This document shows, piece after piece, positions 20,695 through 45,154 of a stretch of 64,000 bases of DNA (position 1 is the first letter of the stretch; each line of letters opens with the position of its first letter). The notes below the pieces were generated by a model, which saw nothing but the letters and a program-made list of their open reading frames with translations, ran no database searches and was not told the DNA's origin. The stretch covers positions 33,437,856-33,501,855 of the forward strand of contig NC_064760.1 of NCBI RefSeq assembly GCF_011397635.1. Direction: 5' to 3'. The position numbers and the translations under genes were made by a program. This DNA comes from Epinephelus fuscoguttatus (taxonomy: Eukaryota; Chordata; Actinopteri; Perciformes; Serranidae).

Positions 20695-21720
20695 TTTGCT
20701 AGCTAACGCTGCCCGCCACCAATTCATGAACTTAAAATAGCTAACGTTAACGTGCTCAGTGGTGTTACATTGTTGCTCTCCAAACTTCACTAACTTACAT
20801 GATCTGCAACAAACATCATCAATCAGGCAACTGGGCTGACGTGAGACAAACTAGCTTAACGCAATGTAGTTGACCCACTGCAATCTGCAAGGCCCTGTCG
20901 ACTATATAACTCCGGTGTTGAAGCAAATTAACACTGGCTATCACTCATAACAACAGTATCTCTATAATCCTTCATATCACGACTGTATTGTCAGCCTGAA
21001 CTGGCCTGTGCTAACGTTGTCTGTAACGTTATGACCAGTCACAAACTTTCCTGATGGATGGTGTTAGCATGCCATGGCTACATACCGCACAATGCCCGGT
21101 AACTGATAGCTACCGCCCCGTTAGTCTGCTGGTGCACGGCAGCAGTGGGTGACGACTGAAAGGCTACTGAGCCCACCTACCACTGCATGTTAGCGCGCTA
21201 AATTAGCTACCGTTAGCCAAACTGACCAGCTGCTCACTTTGAGTGCAAAATAAAATGTTCGTCTCGAGTCTAACGTAGGTGACGTTTGCGTTTATCTAAC
21301 GACGCTGCTGTTTAGATTCTCATGACGCGAGTTTACCTTCTAGCTAATGCAAGCTAGTGTTGTGTAGCTTGTTTTAGCCACTGCTAACAGCGCAGCTACA
21401 TAGCCTGCTAGGCTAACTAGCTAAGTTAGCATTTGCGCCGATAGCCACAATGCCATGTCCACAGAGAGGCCGGGTAAACATTACACCAACTAACTGTTCC
21501 TGTCCGTCAGCCTGATAGTTTCCACGGCGTACAGAAGTAAACTAAACCGTGTGTGCAGGAAATGTTATTCGCTCTGCTATTTCGTTTTTCGTTTCTGCTG
21601 GGCGCCGCCAAGAATGAAGCAGATCCCTGATGGTCTCACAGGAGCTAGGTTAGCCGCTAGCTGAAAACTTCACGCCCCTTTTAACGTTAGCAGCCCTGTC
21701 CAATGAAACCGCCTCATTTG
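20695..21720 (-). promoter_or_regulatory. fam122b 5'UTR and promoter region
   Basis: Upstream of the coding start. Possible non-coding exon donors on this strand include TAGAAG|GTAAAC near 21337 and GCG|GTATGT near 21084. An acceptor TTTGTTGCAG lies near 20803. A CCAAT box (21701) and CG-rich sequence at 21590-21720 suggest the start of transcription near 21.6 kb. The exon structure was not resolved. Confidence 0.4.
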
Positions 21721-22826
21721 CCGGCATGCTCAGGCGAAATGGGGCGACCTGCATCCCTTGCTTCATGGATAAACTCTTACACCACCTGAAATGTAAAATG
21801 TGTCATCACACTTTAATATGACAAATCCAGTTATTGTTTTTACCTTGTCCCCTGGCATCTTGCTTGCAGGAGGCCCTGTGCAGATACTCCGGGAGGCTGT
21901 AAGTATGGTTTATCTGGCACATGTACTGTTTCCCCAAATCATTTACAGCAGCCAGTCACTCCACTGCTCATATGAGGGTGTATTTCCCCAGTAAAATCAA
22001 CTCAGAGTATTTACAGTGTTTGGTTTAATCTTACAATCCCAGAGCTTTGTGCCAAAAACCAAAGCGCTGATTCAATATTAATCAGATTAAAACAAGTAAA
22101 TATAAGCATTTATAAAGGTTTGAATAGACATAAGATGATAAATCATTTACATGTATTTAAATTATTCAAGGTTTCTTGCTTTCAAATAAGCTCATAATAA
22201 TTGGACACATGAAAGTGTGAGAAAAATATGTTTTGCATTACCATTTGTTGTGTAAGAATTATAGCCTTCAGCAAGTATTTATTTCAGTCAAATGTGTAAG
22301 CTTTTCTTACTAGAAAACTGGGAATGATGTTAGCTCCTAGATGTGACACTTATTAAATCACCAAATACTTTTTTTTTTAATCTTATCTGCATCACTACTG
22401 CATTTCCCAGTATTTTCACTATCTATAAGCCAGAGATGATTTTAGCAATCCAAGTTTTTGATGTTATATTGTATACAAAGCTTTGTAGTGAAGTCCACTA
22501 GTCTCAGGATGGGTGTGAACATTTAATAGCTGGATTGTCAAATTCAATTGACACTGATTTACAGTGATGGCACCACTGAATGGGAGCATTTTATATAGTA
22601 GAAATGTAAAAAAACAAATAAGCTGGTTAAATTATGTCTGACAGGTAAATACAGATTAATTATTTAAAACATAATTGGATAACACATCTGTAAACTGCAC
22701 ATATTTCTTTTCCAGCATGAGCAAGATCTCTGAACATAGCACCATGCAGCCAATGTCTTTGTGTACCATAAAACATCATTAACACTCATAAATAAAAGGA
22801 TATTTCATCTTCAGCATATCCATGTG
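21721..22826. other. AT-rich intergenic sequence, no gene seen
   Basis: Lies between the fam122b promoter and the hprt1 3' end. I looked here for the mammalian mir-424/503/450/542 cluster, which sits beside HPRT1 in human, and found no matching mature sequences. Confidence 0.55.
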
Positions 22827-23353
22827 TTTAATTAAGGACATTTGTGTTACTGTTCTCAACAATGTATCTGAAGAAACTCTGATCACACACCAAAGTAAAA
22901 CAGAAATGTGTTTTGTCCCAAAATATACATACAGATTAAAAGAAAATTTGACATCCTCTTTAAGAGTGCCCGTAGGAGAGCTGTGATAGCTCAAGGTAAA
23001 AGTAGAATTACAATAAAAGAGATATTGTGGCACCACAGTTGTGATATTCTACTTAAAGCTAGCAGCATTGCTCTGAATAAATTACAACATTGCTTTAAAA
23101 AATTAATCAGTGTGGGGGCACAAAAACATTATGCTTATTTCAGGTGAAGCTGTTCAACCCAGACGTTGTTCAATCTAAGGCTTCTCAAAAGCTGAACTGA
23201 GTGTGTGTCAGGATTATCACTCCAACAGTGAATCCCCTGGGACCCTGAGCAGGCTGAGTATTTTTACAACACAAATATGAAGTAATAAAATATAAAATGG
23301 ACCGCAAAAGTAAAAGATATAACCATACATTAAAAATTGTTTCGAGGTGCTCT
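22827..23353 (-). other. probable hprt1 3'UTR
   Basis: Runs from the hprt1 stop codon to an ATTAAA signal at 22832-22827, about 525 bp. An alternative AATAAA further downstream near 22280 would lengthen it. Confidence 0.45.
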
Positions 23354-30948
<7,595 letters not shown>

Positions 30949-31260
30949 GTCCGTGTCAGTCCCTGTCGCTTCGGTTTACGTAGCCTATCGTGGCCTTCAA
31001 AGAGAGAGGACAAAAACGTGTTTTTCGGTTAGTTTTGCGGGCACTTCACCCTTGTGACAGCACACACGGAGGTAGCTAGCTCCGCTGCTACAAGAGGCTC
31101 CTGTCTTTTTCCGGGATGCAGCTCTACTGTAGCTCTGCTGCTGTATGGTTGTGGATATGATGACGCAAGAGCGCGGCGGGCAAATCCATATCCGCCCCTT
31201 TGAGGGGGGGGGGTTGAGGGAGGTGCTCGAGCTGTGCGTGGAGCCGTGAAGAGGGGAGGA
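30949..31260 (-). promoter_or_regulatory. hprt1 5'UTR and CpG-rich promoter
   Basis: CG-rich stretch directly upstream of the hprt1 ATG, with CGCGGCGGGC and CCGCCCC (GC-box-like) near 31171-31200 and no TATA box. That is the expected housekeeping promoter type. A 187-codon minus-strand open frame crossing this region looks incidental. Confidence 0.6.
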
Positions 31261-33700
31261 GTGCTGCCAACTTCTAACCAACAAAACTCGTGACTTTATT
31301 TTTTTTTTATAATACACCACATTATCGTCATTAACTCCCGTCTTTGCATATAATGAGAGTATTAATATATTTATAAGTACCACCCGACTCTTAACTTGAT
31401 GTCTGCACTTGGTGACCGAACATGACCCCGGACTGCTGCTGAATACAACTACTGTTTGCCTTTTTAGGGCAAGATGAGCATTATGCGTAACGCCAGTCGC
31501 AATGTATTGGTGGGTAAAGAGACTATTTGTGATAAGGACCATGAGACATCCAGTTAACATGTCCTGTTTTATTTTATTTTATTTATTAACTTTATTGGGT
31601 CTGGGGAGTTTTTCAACTCAGGGAACAATGGCCTGGTTATTTAAAAAACAAACACAAGATAAGTTTATTCTTGGCGTTCATGATCAAGAAATTGCTTAGA
31701 TTAAAAACATATTTAAAAGACGTCTTGTTTTGGGTGTCTGGGAGGATCAGGACGTTTTATTCCTGGTTACAGCCCTGACAATGGGTCATTGTACCTCACT
31801 GTTTTTCACTAAAGACTCCTTTTCCATTAGATGGCGATCAAATACTTACCGTTATTAACCGGAAAACTAAGCTGGATTTTTTTTTAAATGTATCTGAGTA
31901 GTGCTACTGCCAGTATTACACAGATAACAGTTGTTGTATTGTTCAGGATATACTGTATAAAGGATACAGTTTATTTCCAACACTAGCTGAAGGAGAGACT
32001 CATCAGTCCTGAGCTATTTCCCATACTACACACTAACTCTAAGAAGGTTTTGACTCTGTAGTGTGTTCACACTTTAACTGACAAGATTTATACTCTAAAA
32101 GTCTATGCAATCTAAGTGATGTTTGATTTTTGACTGCACTCTTGATATATGTAGTTATCCCACAATGCAAGGCAGCAACGACTCACAACTGCAAAACATT
32201 AAAAGTCATTGTACTGTTGAAGTCTTTCAAAATACATTTTTGCTTTCATTATTGGCTGTGGCACTCTTAAGTCGCAATTTTACTGACAAATTTTACACGT
32301 TGCATCATTTCCCCTAATTAAAAAACAGTACATACATTTCTTGAAGTTTTATCAGTCAGTACGTGGAATAGGGACAGAGCTTAACACATTAAAACTGAGC
32401 CATAAAATAGTGTAAAATTAGAATTACCACCTTGTGGTTGTAGGCCTCCATGAACCAGTCAAATTCCACTCACAGTTTACATCCATATCTGTGAAAGCAT
32501 GGATGTTTAACACAAACACGTCAATTAAGTATTTGATTGAATGTCTTCACATCTGTTCCTGAGTTATGATGTTGAGTTATGGCCAGAAAAGTTTTTTTGC
32601 AGAACATTATGATGTCACATTATGATATCAGCTCTTTACCATTAAAATCTATTAGACATTTACGTGAAATGTTGTCATTGTTAGCATATAAATTCTTTAG
32701 TTATAACCCAAAACATGTTTTGTGAGGTCACAGTGACCTTGACCTTTGACCTTCAACCACCAAATTTTTATCACTTTACTCTTAAGGCCAAGTGGACATG
32801 TGTACCACGTTTGAGAAAAATCCATCAAGGCCTTCCTGACATGTCACATTCACCAGAATGAGATGGATGCAAGGACACACTGACCTTGACCTTTGACCTT
32901 CAACCACTAAATTTTAATCAGTTCATCGTTGAGTCCAAATGAGCGTTTGTCCAAAATTCAGAATTTGATAAAATTCCCTCAAGGTGTTCTTGAGATGTTG
33001 CAGTCATGAGAATGAGACACTTGCAAGGTCAGTGATCTTGACCTTTAACCAACAAAATCCAGTTAGTTTATCGCTGAGTCCAAGTGAATGTTTATGCCAA
33101 ATTTGAAGAAATTCCCTTAAGTTGTTCTTGAAGTTTTACATTTGAGAATAAGACTGATGCATTAGATAGACGGACAGATGTCCATACGTTTATATGAAGG
33201 CAGAGACCACCCAAAAACATAATTCCTCCTGCCACAGCTATCACCAGGCATAACAATAATGTGAAATCTAAAATTTTTTTCCTTTTATATTTCAAGACAT
33301 GTCATTGTTGTTGTCAATATAACTTATAAATCTGCAGGTTTATCACATTTGTCATACCCTCAAAATCTTACTTGTTGAGCTAAGGTATTACCAGAAATGT
33401 TACAGCTGACAGTCATTATTTGACTTCTGGCATAAACAACATCCAGGCTTTACTATAAGATTATCATTACAGTGTGGACCTGCTGATGACTTGCTTAAGT
33501 GCATAAGATAAGAGGAAATCTATATATCTAAATGCTCAAACTCATCCATATAAAGAACTTAGAAATGCCCCAGATTGGAGCATGTTAGGCTGTGAGGTGA
33601 ATACAAAGATCTGACTTCATGACACTGCAGCTAGTGTGACATTCCTCACTCCTCAAACCCTCCAGAAATCTTCACCCCACTGCTCTGTGTTTTCAGCACC
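31261..33700. other. intergenic between hprt1 promoter and phf6 3' end
   Basis: AT-rich sequence without convincing coding frames, containing the family B repeat copy at 32438-33253. Confidence 0.55.
32438..33253. mobile_element. TA-flanked repeat carrying ERE and DR1 sites (family B, copy 2)
   Basis: Colinear with 26733-27439: ends TAGGCCTCCATGAACCAG ... GCTATCACCAGGCATA, bounded by TA. The GACCTTGACCTTTGACC core recurs at about 32735, 32882 and 33034, so there are three units of roughly 150 bp. At 32725-32752 AGGTCACAGTGACCT is followed by TGACCTTTGACCT. No open frame of note. It lies about 1.5-2 kb upstream of the hprt1 promoter. Confidence 0.7.
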
Positions 33701-34576
33701 CTATAGGACACACTCTCAAATGAAACACGCAATTCACTCAGTAAATGTGTAAAATAAAATATTTTCTATTCCAATCATTCATGGATACATTTGTAGAGAT
33801 ACAAGTAACAGTACATCAAACAAAGTAAAGCCAACTCATCCAAAGAGCTCTACATTGCCCTTTAGTAGCTAAATAAAAAAATGCCACCTTGAACAGTGGG
33901 AGAATCCAAGTACATGCTGGCAAAACTTGTAATTGCGACTGTCTGAAATCCAGATATTCAAAATGACTCATGATAATACAGTAGCAAAATATTACATATC
34001 AAGAAAGAAAGGCTAACATGAAGAGTATTCTTAAGACATGAGTACAGAAACAAGGTAATCAAACTTCACAACTTGATAGAGAGACTAGTAACAAACAGAC
34101 CCATCTTAAAAGTGAGTCTTATAGAAGCGAAGGAAGAGCAAGAATGTATCCATATCAGCAAGTGTGTGTATCATGTAATCTGTGGGGGACATGGGCAGTG
34201 AGTGACAATCAGAAGATCAGTCCATCAGCTCTTATTCACGGAAATAATAGATGTATTTGAAACTGAGCCCATAACTGACTCTTGGGGAGATATTAGCCAT
34301 GGCTTTTCTTGATCCTGCAGCGGTCCAGTGCTCCGCAGGGTACCACCAGTCTGTGAAAAGCTCGGCCAGTCAACTCAAAACAGGGTTTCACATGAAGAAG
34401 ACATCTGGGGCACATCGGGACATCATGTCCATTGACTGGAAGAAACCGTGTGAAGGACTCGTGGGAGCTTGTGGACCACGACTGTGTGAGTAAGCTAAGA
34501 TTCATTATAAAAAATATCTCTCCCTCCTTGTTGAGCTCTTCTGTGTTCACCCCCACGTCACATCCATCAGGCCGAC
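33700..34576 (-). other. probable terminal non-coding (3'UTR) exon of phf6
   Basis: A strong acceptor on the minus strand (GTTCTTACAG) ends at 34577, so the exon starts at 34576. It pairs with a donor GTATGT that begins directly after the phf6 stop codon (35046-35041). The 3' boundary is a guess; I found no clear AATAAA on this strand before 33700. Confidence 0.45.
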
Positions 34577-35046
34577 CTGTAAGAACGGCATCAGTGAAAT
34601 GACAGGAATCTTTAAAGCTCACTTGCAATTAGCCTTTACTAAGTCCCACTTCTTTTTGTTCAGTGCTTCAATAACAGCTGAGCAGAGTTGGTACCCGGCA
34701 GAACCTCAGTCAACCTTCCCCTTTCCTGTTATTCTTAGATATGCTATGTGCAAGGCTCGTTGTGTTGAAAAGAAAACCAAATTTTGAAGATGGTCAACAG
34801 CTGTGACTGGCGGACTGTTAAAATCTTCACAGTAACATCACACTGAATACAGCCAAATTTTAAGTTAGCTAATGTTAGCAAAATGTTTGATAGCTAGCTA
34901 TTGGCTTCTTGAAGCTACACTGACTGAGTGATGTCTAAAAAACTATCTGCTATAAGAAAAATCTTAACACTCATGTTTAACAGTAAATGTGAATATTTTG
35001 TCTGTTTTCAAATAGTTTTTGTGTGCAACAACCACGAACAACATAC

Positions 35047-40328
<5,282 letters not shown>

Positions 40329-42640
40329 GACCAAAGGCTTTTTCTGTTTAACCGAGTCTCTAATGAAAAAAACAAGACAAAACAGAAAATAATAAAGCAT
40401 CACAAACATGTTAAGATGAGAACATACCTGTATTAACAGACTGGTAGATCCTTTTAAACAAATATTATCAAAGCAGTGATAAAAACAACTGACTGCTTAA
40501 CCTAATCATCCAGCACTGCCATGTCCTCTGCAATATCAGTATAATGGCTTTCATACACACTGGTGCATTTGCCATATATCTCATAATATCAGTTTATCTG
40601 ATTCACACTGGATTTTCAAATGCATACAACATGTAGGTGATGCCCTTGGCAATGCAGTTAAAAAGTAAATGATGAAAATGATGCCCCAGTATTTGAGTAA
40701 TAAGGTAATAAATAAGTGATAATAAAGTTTTCAGTTGATTCATAATTAATGTGCTCATAACTATGGATAAATGTTTGTAAATCTGCATAGCCGTCCATCA
40801 CTTAAGGATTCAGTTATTATAGAGTAAACTGTACCCTGGAAACAAGTTCTCTCACCAGCTAAATGTGAGTATTGTGAAATAGTGAATAAAACACTTTGGA
40901 GGGGAGCCATTAAGATGCTTTTCCAAAGAAACAGCTGGAAGTAAAACTTTGACTCAACAACAAATGCAACTCCAAAACAGAGCAACGAGAGTCACCGAAA
41001 AAAAGCCCTGCGTCCTACAAACACTCTGACAGTGTTGATTGGCAAAGCCTCTGGTGGATTGCACATGGGGCCCACACATTTGTGGCAGGACTGCAACCTG
41101 TCAACTTCTGATTCTAGTTCATTTTGATCTACTGTGCTATGGAAAGTTTCTCAAGGCCTGCTGTGTGAACACTAAAATCATCAGAACAAGTATGTGCTAA
41201 ACCTGCTATCACGTGGCAATAATTTTGTGAGCTCCTGCTTATGTTTCAGGAGGGTAACCCATGATGCTATTTATGTTTGGTTATTAAAGGTGGCAGACAA
41301 TACCGGCACAACACGGGCTGGCAAATTCGCAACCTCCAAGTCATTTCTGGTGTAAATCACACTGAACAGGAAACAGGAACAGGGGTATCATGAGCAGAAC
41401 TCTGAACCTGGAGCACCAGATGTGATGGAACCAGGTTAATCTACTATTATTACACATAGGGGCTACCTTTAATTACACACAAACCCCCTATGAGTAGTTT
41501 TTCTGCAAATGATGCAACATGTTTTCCATTTTGCATACACAGTCTGCTCCAGTATCCTACCACATCTCATCTGCAGCCATCCCATTCTCCAAAGAAATAT
41601 TAATCAGTAGAAATATGGCATTTTAGACTATATTTCCTGTTGTGATCAGCAGTAAAGAAAGGCATGGGCTACACATTACTAGGAGCTGGGGTGATTTGAG
41701 GATTGTTACTGCATCGTTTTTAATGAAACCTTTGTGTTGTGTATTAATCAATGTTTACTTAAAACTCGTTAAAGATTGGTTGTAAATCCATCATTGTATT
41801 CTGTAAAGTAGAGGAGTGGATCAAACCTATAATTGTGTGCTGTCATTTGCAGAGATGGCCTTTTTGATGGGGTCCACAATTAGCTCCAGGCGCCATAAAT
41901 GTGTTAAATATGAGTAGTAAAAGATCTATTTAATCCTTAATAGTCCACAAACGAAAATGGGTGTTTTTTAAAATCACAATAGCAGCGTGCTGCGACGCCT
42001 TGATAGAGCCATTACAGCCATGATAGCAGGGCCAGGATCTCACTGCGGCGGCTACAGCAGCGGAGCCAGCGTGCACACACACACACACAATACTACCCAT
42101 GTAAATAACACAAATATCCTTTATCTCACCCTCTGCTCTTCACTGAAACCCTCTCATGTCACAATCCTGTGCTACATGGCGACGTTGTGGTCAATCTGTG
42201 ACGAGAACAAGTGAAACATAAAAAGTGCCTCAAATTTCTCCGACAAAGTTTTGAATTAAAGGGGGTGTGTGTCTCTGTCTCCAGCAAACTGCCGATAACT
42301 GAAAACAAATTTCAACTAAGAACATCTCAACGCCCCGAAATCTCCCCCAAGGCCTTTTCATGCAGGGAAATAAAGGTCGCTGGTAGGAAAATATGACACT
42401 TCGACATTTTATTTCAGCAGGAAGCCAAAAAACTGCGATTATTTCCCTTTAAATGTGGGAAATTATCATGACAGGCGCGGGTCTTCGCAAACCGTTTCGA
42501 AGTAAAGAGCGCCATACGTGATGTATCCCCGAGAAAAGAGAGCAGCTCGGCTTGTACGCCAGCAATACGGCCTGAAACGACAATAGGCCATGAAACACAG
42601 CGGCTATCGCCCAGCCGCTGATACACGGCTCACATCTTAC

Positions 42641-42800
42641 CTGGTAATATTATCTTATCGCGCTGAGACAGGGGAAAAGATGGGAAAGTGTTCTGAGCAG
42701 TGGCTGTTTGTTTCCGTCCTTCAGAAGTGATCGTGAGCTTTTCGCACTAGCATCAAGCTAGCTGCTACGCTCAGGGCTGCGGGATTTCCGGGTTTATGCT
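42641..42800 (-). promoter_or_regulatory. phf6 non-coding first exon and promoter
   Basis: A consensus donor on the minus strand (TTACCAG|GTAAGATG) ends the exon at 42641. The exon carrying the phf6 ATG starts after an acceptor CATTAG at 40360. The segment to about 42800 is the probable promoter. CG density rises between 42470 and 42790. Confidence 0.55.
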
Positions 42801-43759
42801 TTCAAAATAAGAGTCTTACAGACAAACGTATGTTGCAAAGTTTCAACCGTGAAAAGATACAGGAGGCCAGAGTATGCAGGAAAAAAAAGTGCTTTACAAA
42901 AACTACCTCGTGGAAATGACTAATTTTGAAGTATCAATACCCCAAAGACAGATATTAGGGCGGGACGTGTTTCACGCAGATTTAGAAGAAATTATGTCAC
43001 ATTTGAATTAAAGAAAAAATTGTTGCAGCAAATTTAAGGTCTATTTGTCACATAAACACAAGTATTTTAAGTGTTAAGTGCTTGCTTAGGTAATACCTAA
43101 TCTGTACGCCCTCATTTTGAAGTTTTTATTGTGCTCTTTAGTGAATATGCATTTTGAAAAGTTTTCCTAATGAGGTGTATGATTAAGCTTCATTATAGTA
43201 TTCTGTGTGTTGTGGTCAATAGGGGCCCACCAGCAAAGTTTTGGCCCTTAACAGATTATAATCACCCATGGACTTCACATGCGACAGTGTCAAACTTGTC
43301 ATTGGAGTTTTAAATTGTAGAAATAAATATTAAATAAATATGTTATGTTATTATGGTAGTTATTATGTGGAATCAGATAGGACGTAAGATTGAGACCTCA
43401 GGGAAACCTTTACTTAGGGCTTGAGTTGACACCATTGGCAACAACAATTTGAACTCCACCAGAAAAATATGATTTGAATCAGCTGTAGGAAGATTCATCA
43501 AAACCAATAAAAATAGATTATTTAAGAAAAGTTGCTTTTTATCAGGCGAGTCAACAACAGATCCAGAATGTCAGGGATAGCAGTTGTTATACGATGACCA
43601 CAGTTGGATGCACAATGTGATAGTGAGCACAAACCCTCTGATGCTTGCCACATTTTTTTCAACATCTGGATTAATGTATTGTATGTTTGAGAATGCTGAG
43701 GAATGATTTCAACCCACACTGCCTGTCAGTGTGGAGTTTGGATCATGGGTCAGCAAATC

Positions 43760-43806
<47 letters not shown>

Positions 43807-44150
43807 ATCCCATGTATTTATTCAAATTATTTTTAAATATAAGAAAAAATAATACCCAGTGTTTTCCCCACAAATCCTCAGCTCTTGATATATATAAATG
43901 GTATTAATTTTACGATTGTTTATAAAAGTTAAATAACATAGGCCTACACATACATGAGAGGGCTGTCCCAACCGAACGACATTTCTGTGCTTTATCTATT
44001 GCCGAGAGGGTAGGTGCGCTTGATTACTGTTACAGGACAGTCCGGCAAAGTGTCTTCCCATGTATTCTCTTATATGTCCGCCCACATGAAATTTGCGAGC
44101 CTTGAAACACGCGCACCTACACCAAAGAGGGCGTGGCTACATTTTTTTTT
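42801..44150. other. intergenic between phf6 and cab39-like promoters
   Basis: The two genes are divergent and their promoters are about 1.4 kb apart. The gap holds AT-rich sequence and a tetranucleotide microsatellite, no gene. Confidence 0.6.
43759..43806. repeat. (ATCT)12 microsatellite
   Basis: About twelve uninterrupted ATCT units. Confidence 0.95.
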
Positions 44151-44576
44151 GCTTGGCTCACAGTGATTGGCTGACATCAGTGGCAGTCATTTTGTAAAGC
44201 AAAACATACCCGCCCAGTGTCCCCGGGATGAGGAGAGGACGAGAGTTTCTACAGAAGAGAACAGGGAAATGAAGTTGTCAGACAGGCCAACCCTGCAACT
44301 CTCTTTCTACAACTAGGCAGCTAGCAAGTTAGGTGACAGACGGTCACGAGTAGGGAGATTTAGATGAAATATAACAGCTATGAAGGTCGTCTGTTTGAGC
44401 AACTTGTAGCTACAGTTACTACACGTTGGACAGCTACAGCCACAGATCTCAGATAACGTTACAGACGTTTCAAAGTAGCGTTACAGTGGAAAAAGGAAAG
44501 TGGGGACAACTTGCTAGCCTGCTAGCTAACCTTTAGCCACCGAGCCTCCTTCAGCTTCAAAACTACAGCTCAGTCG
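44151..44576 (+). promoter_or_regulatory. cab39-like promoter and non-coding first exon
   Basis: GTGATTGGCTGAC (reverse CCAAT box) at about 44163 and a CG-containing stretch to 44240 precede an exon ending at a consensus donor (CAGTCG|GTGAGT) at 44576. The coding exon's acceptor, TTTATTTCATCAG, ends at 45122. Confidence 0.55.
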
Positions 44577-45154
44577 GTGAGTCTTGACAGCATGTACTGA
44601 ATATTTCAGCAGTGTGTTATGTGTGTTTTTCACGGTACTCCCTGTCCACGTCCTGACGCTAGTTTGCCTGTTTCTTGCTACAGCTAACTAGGTCACCAGC
44701 TAGCTCAACATTGCTGTTCACCAGTGCTGTAACGTTGACATTGTTGCCGTCTTGTTCCCCGCTATGTCCTCGTTTTAGGTTAGAAAGTTCGTGTTTTATT
44801 TGATGGAGCTAGAGTTAACTTGGAGAGAGTAACCATCAAAGGGAACAGTGTTGCTTCAGCGCTAAATGTACCCGCAGTATCTTTGAAAACTAATGTATCG
44901 TTAGCAGTGTTAGCTAGCTGTGTGTGCTGTCATGGTCTTTAACACTGTAACTCAATAGTTAAACTTTTGAGTGTCGACTTTCAGTCAGACAGGATAAGTT
45001 AGCTGTGTCGTAGCTTTCTGCAGGTGAGAGCCTTTCAGCCATTTCCTGATGCAGAGAGGTACAGGAAGTTGAATTGCTTTAATTGCACGTCAGTTATTTG
45101 AAACAGTGTTTTATTTCATCAGAGTTTTGGGGCTTGGATCACCAGTCTTCAGTC

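Noticed and set aside
21721-22826. Search for the mir-424/503/450/542 cluster beside hprt1
   Set aside because: No AGCAGCA-seed hairpin or other mature sequence of that cluster was seen; probably absent from this locus in fish.
30997-31560. 187-codon minus-strand open frame at the hprt1 promoter
   Set aside because: Covers the CpG-rich hprt1 5' region, is not in frame with exon 1, and the composition follows GC content.
34293-34628. 111-codon minus-strand open frame downstream of phf6
   Set aside because: Overlaps the probable phf6 3'UTR exon and its acceptor; lies after the phf6 stop and has no recognised domain.
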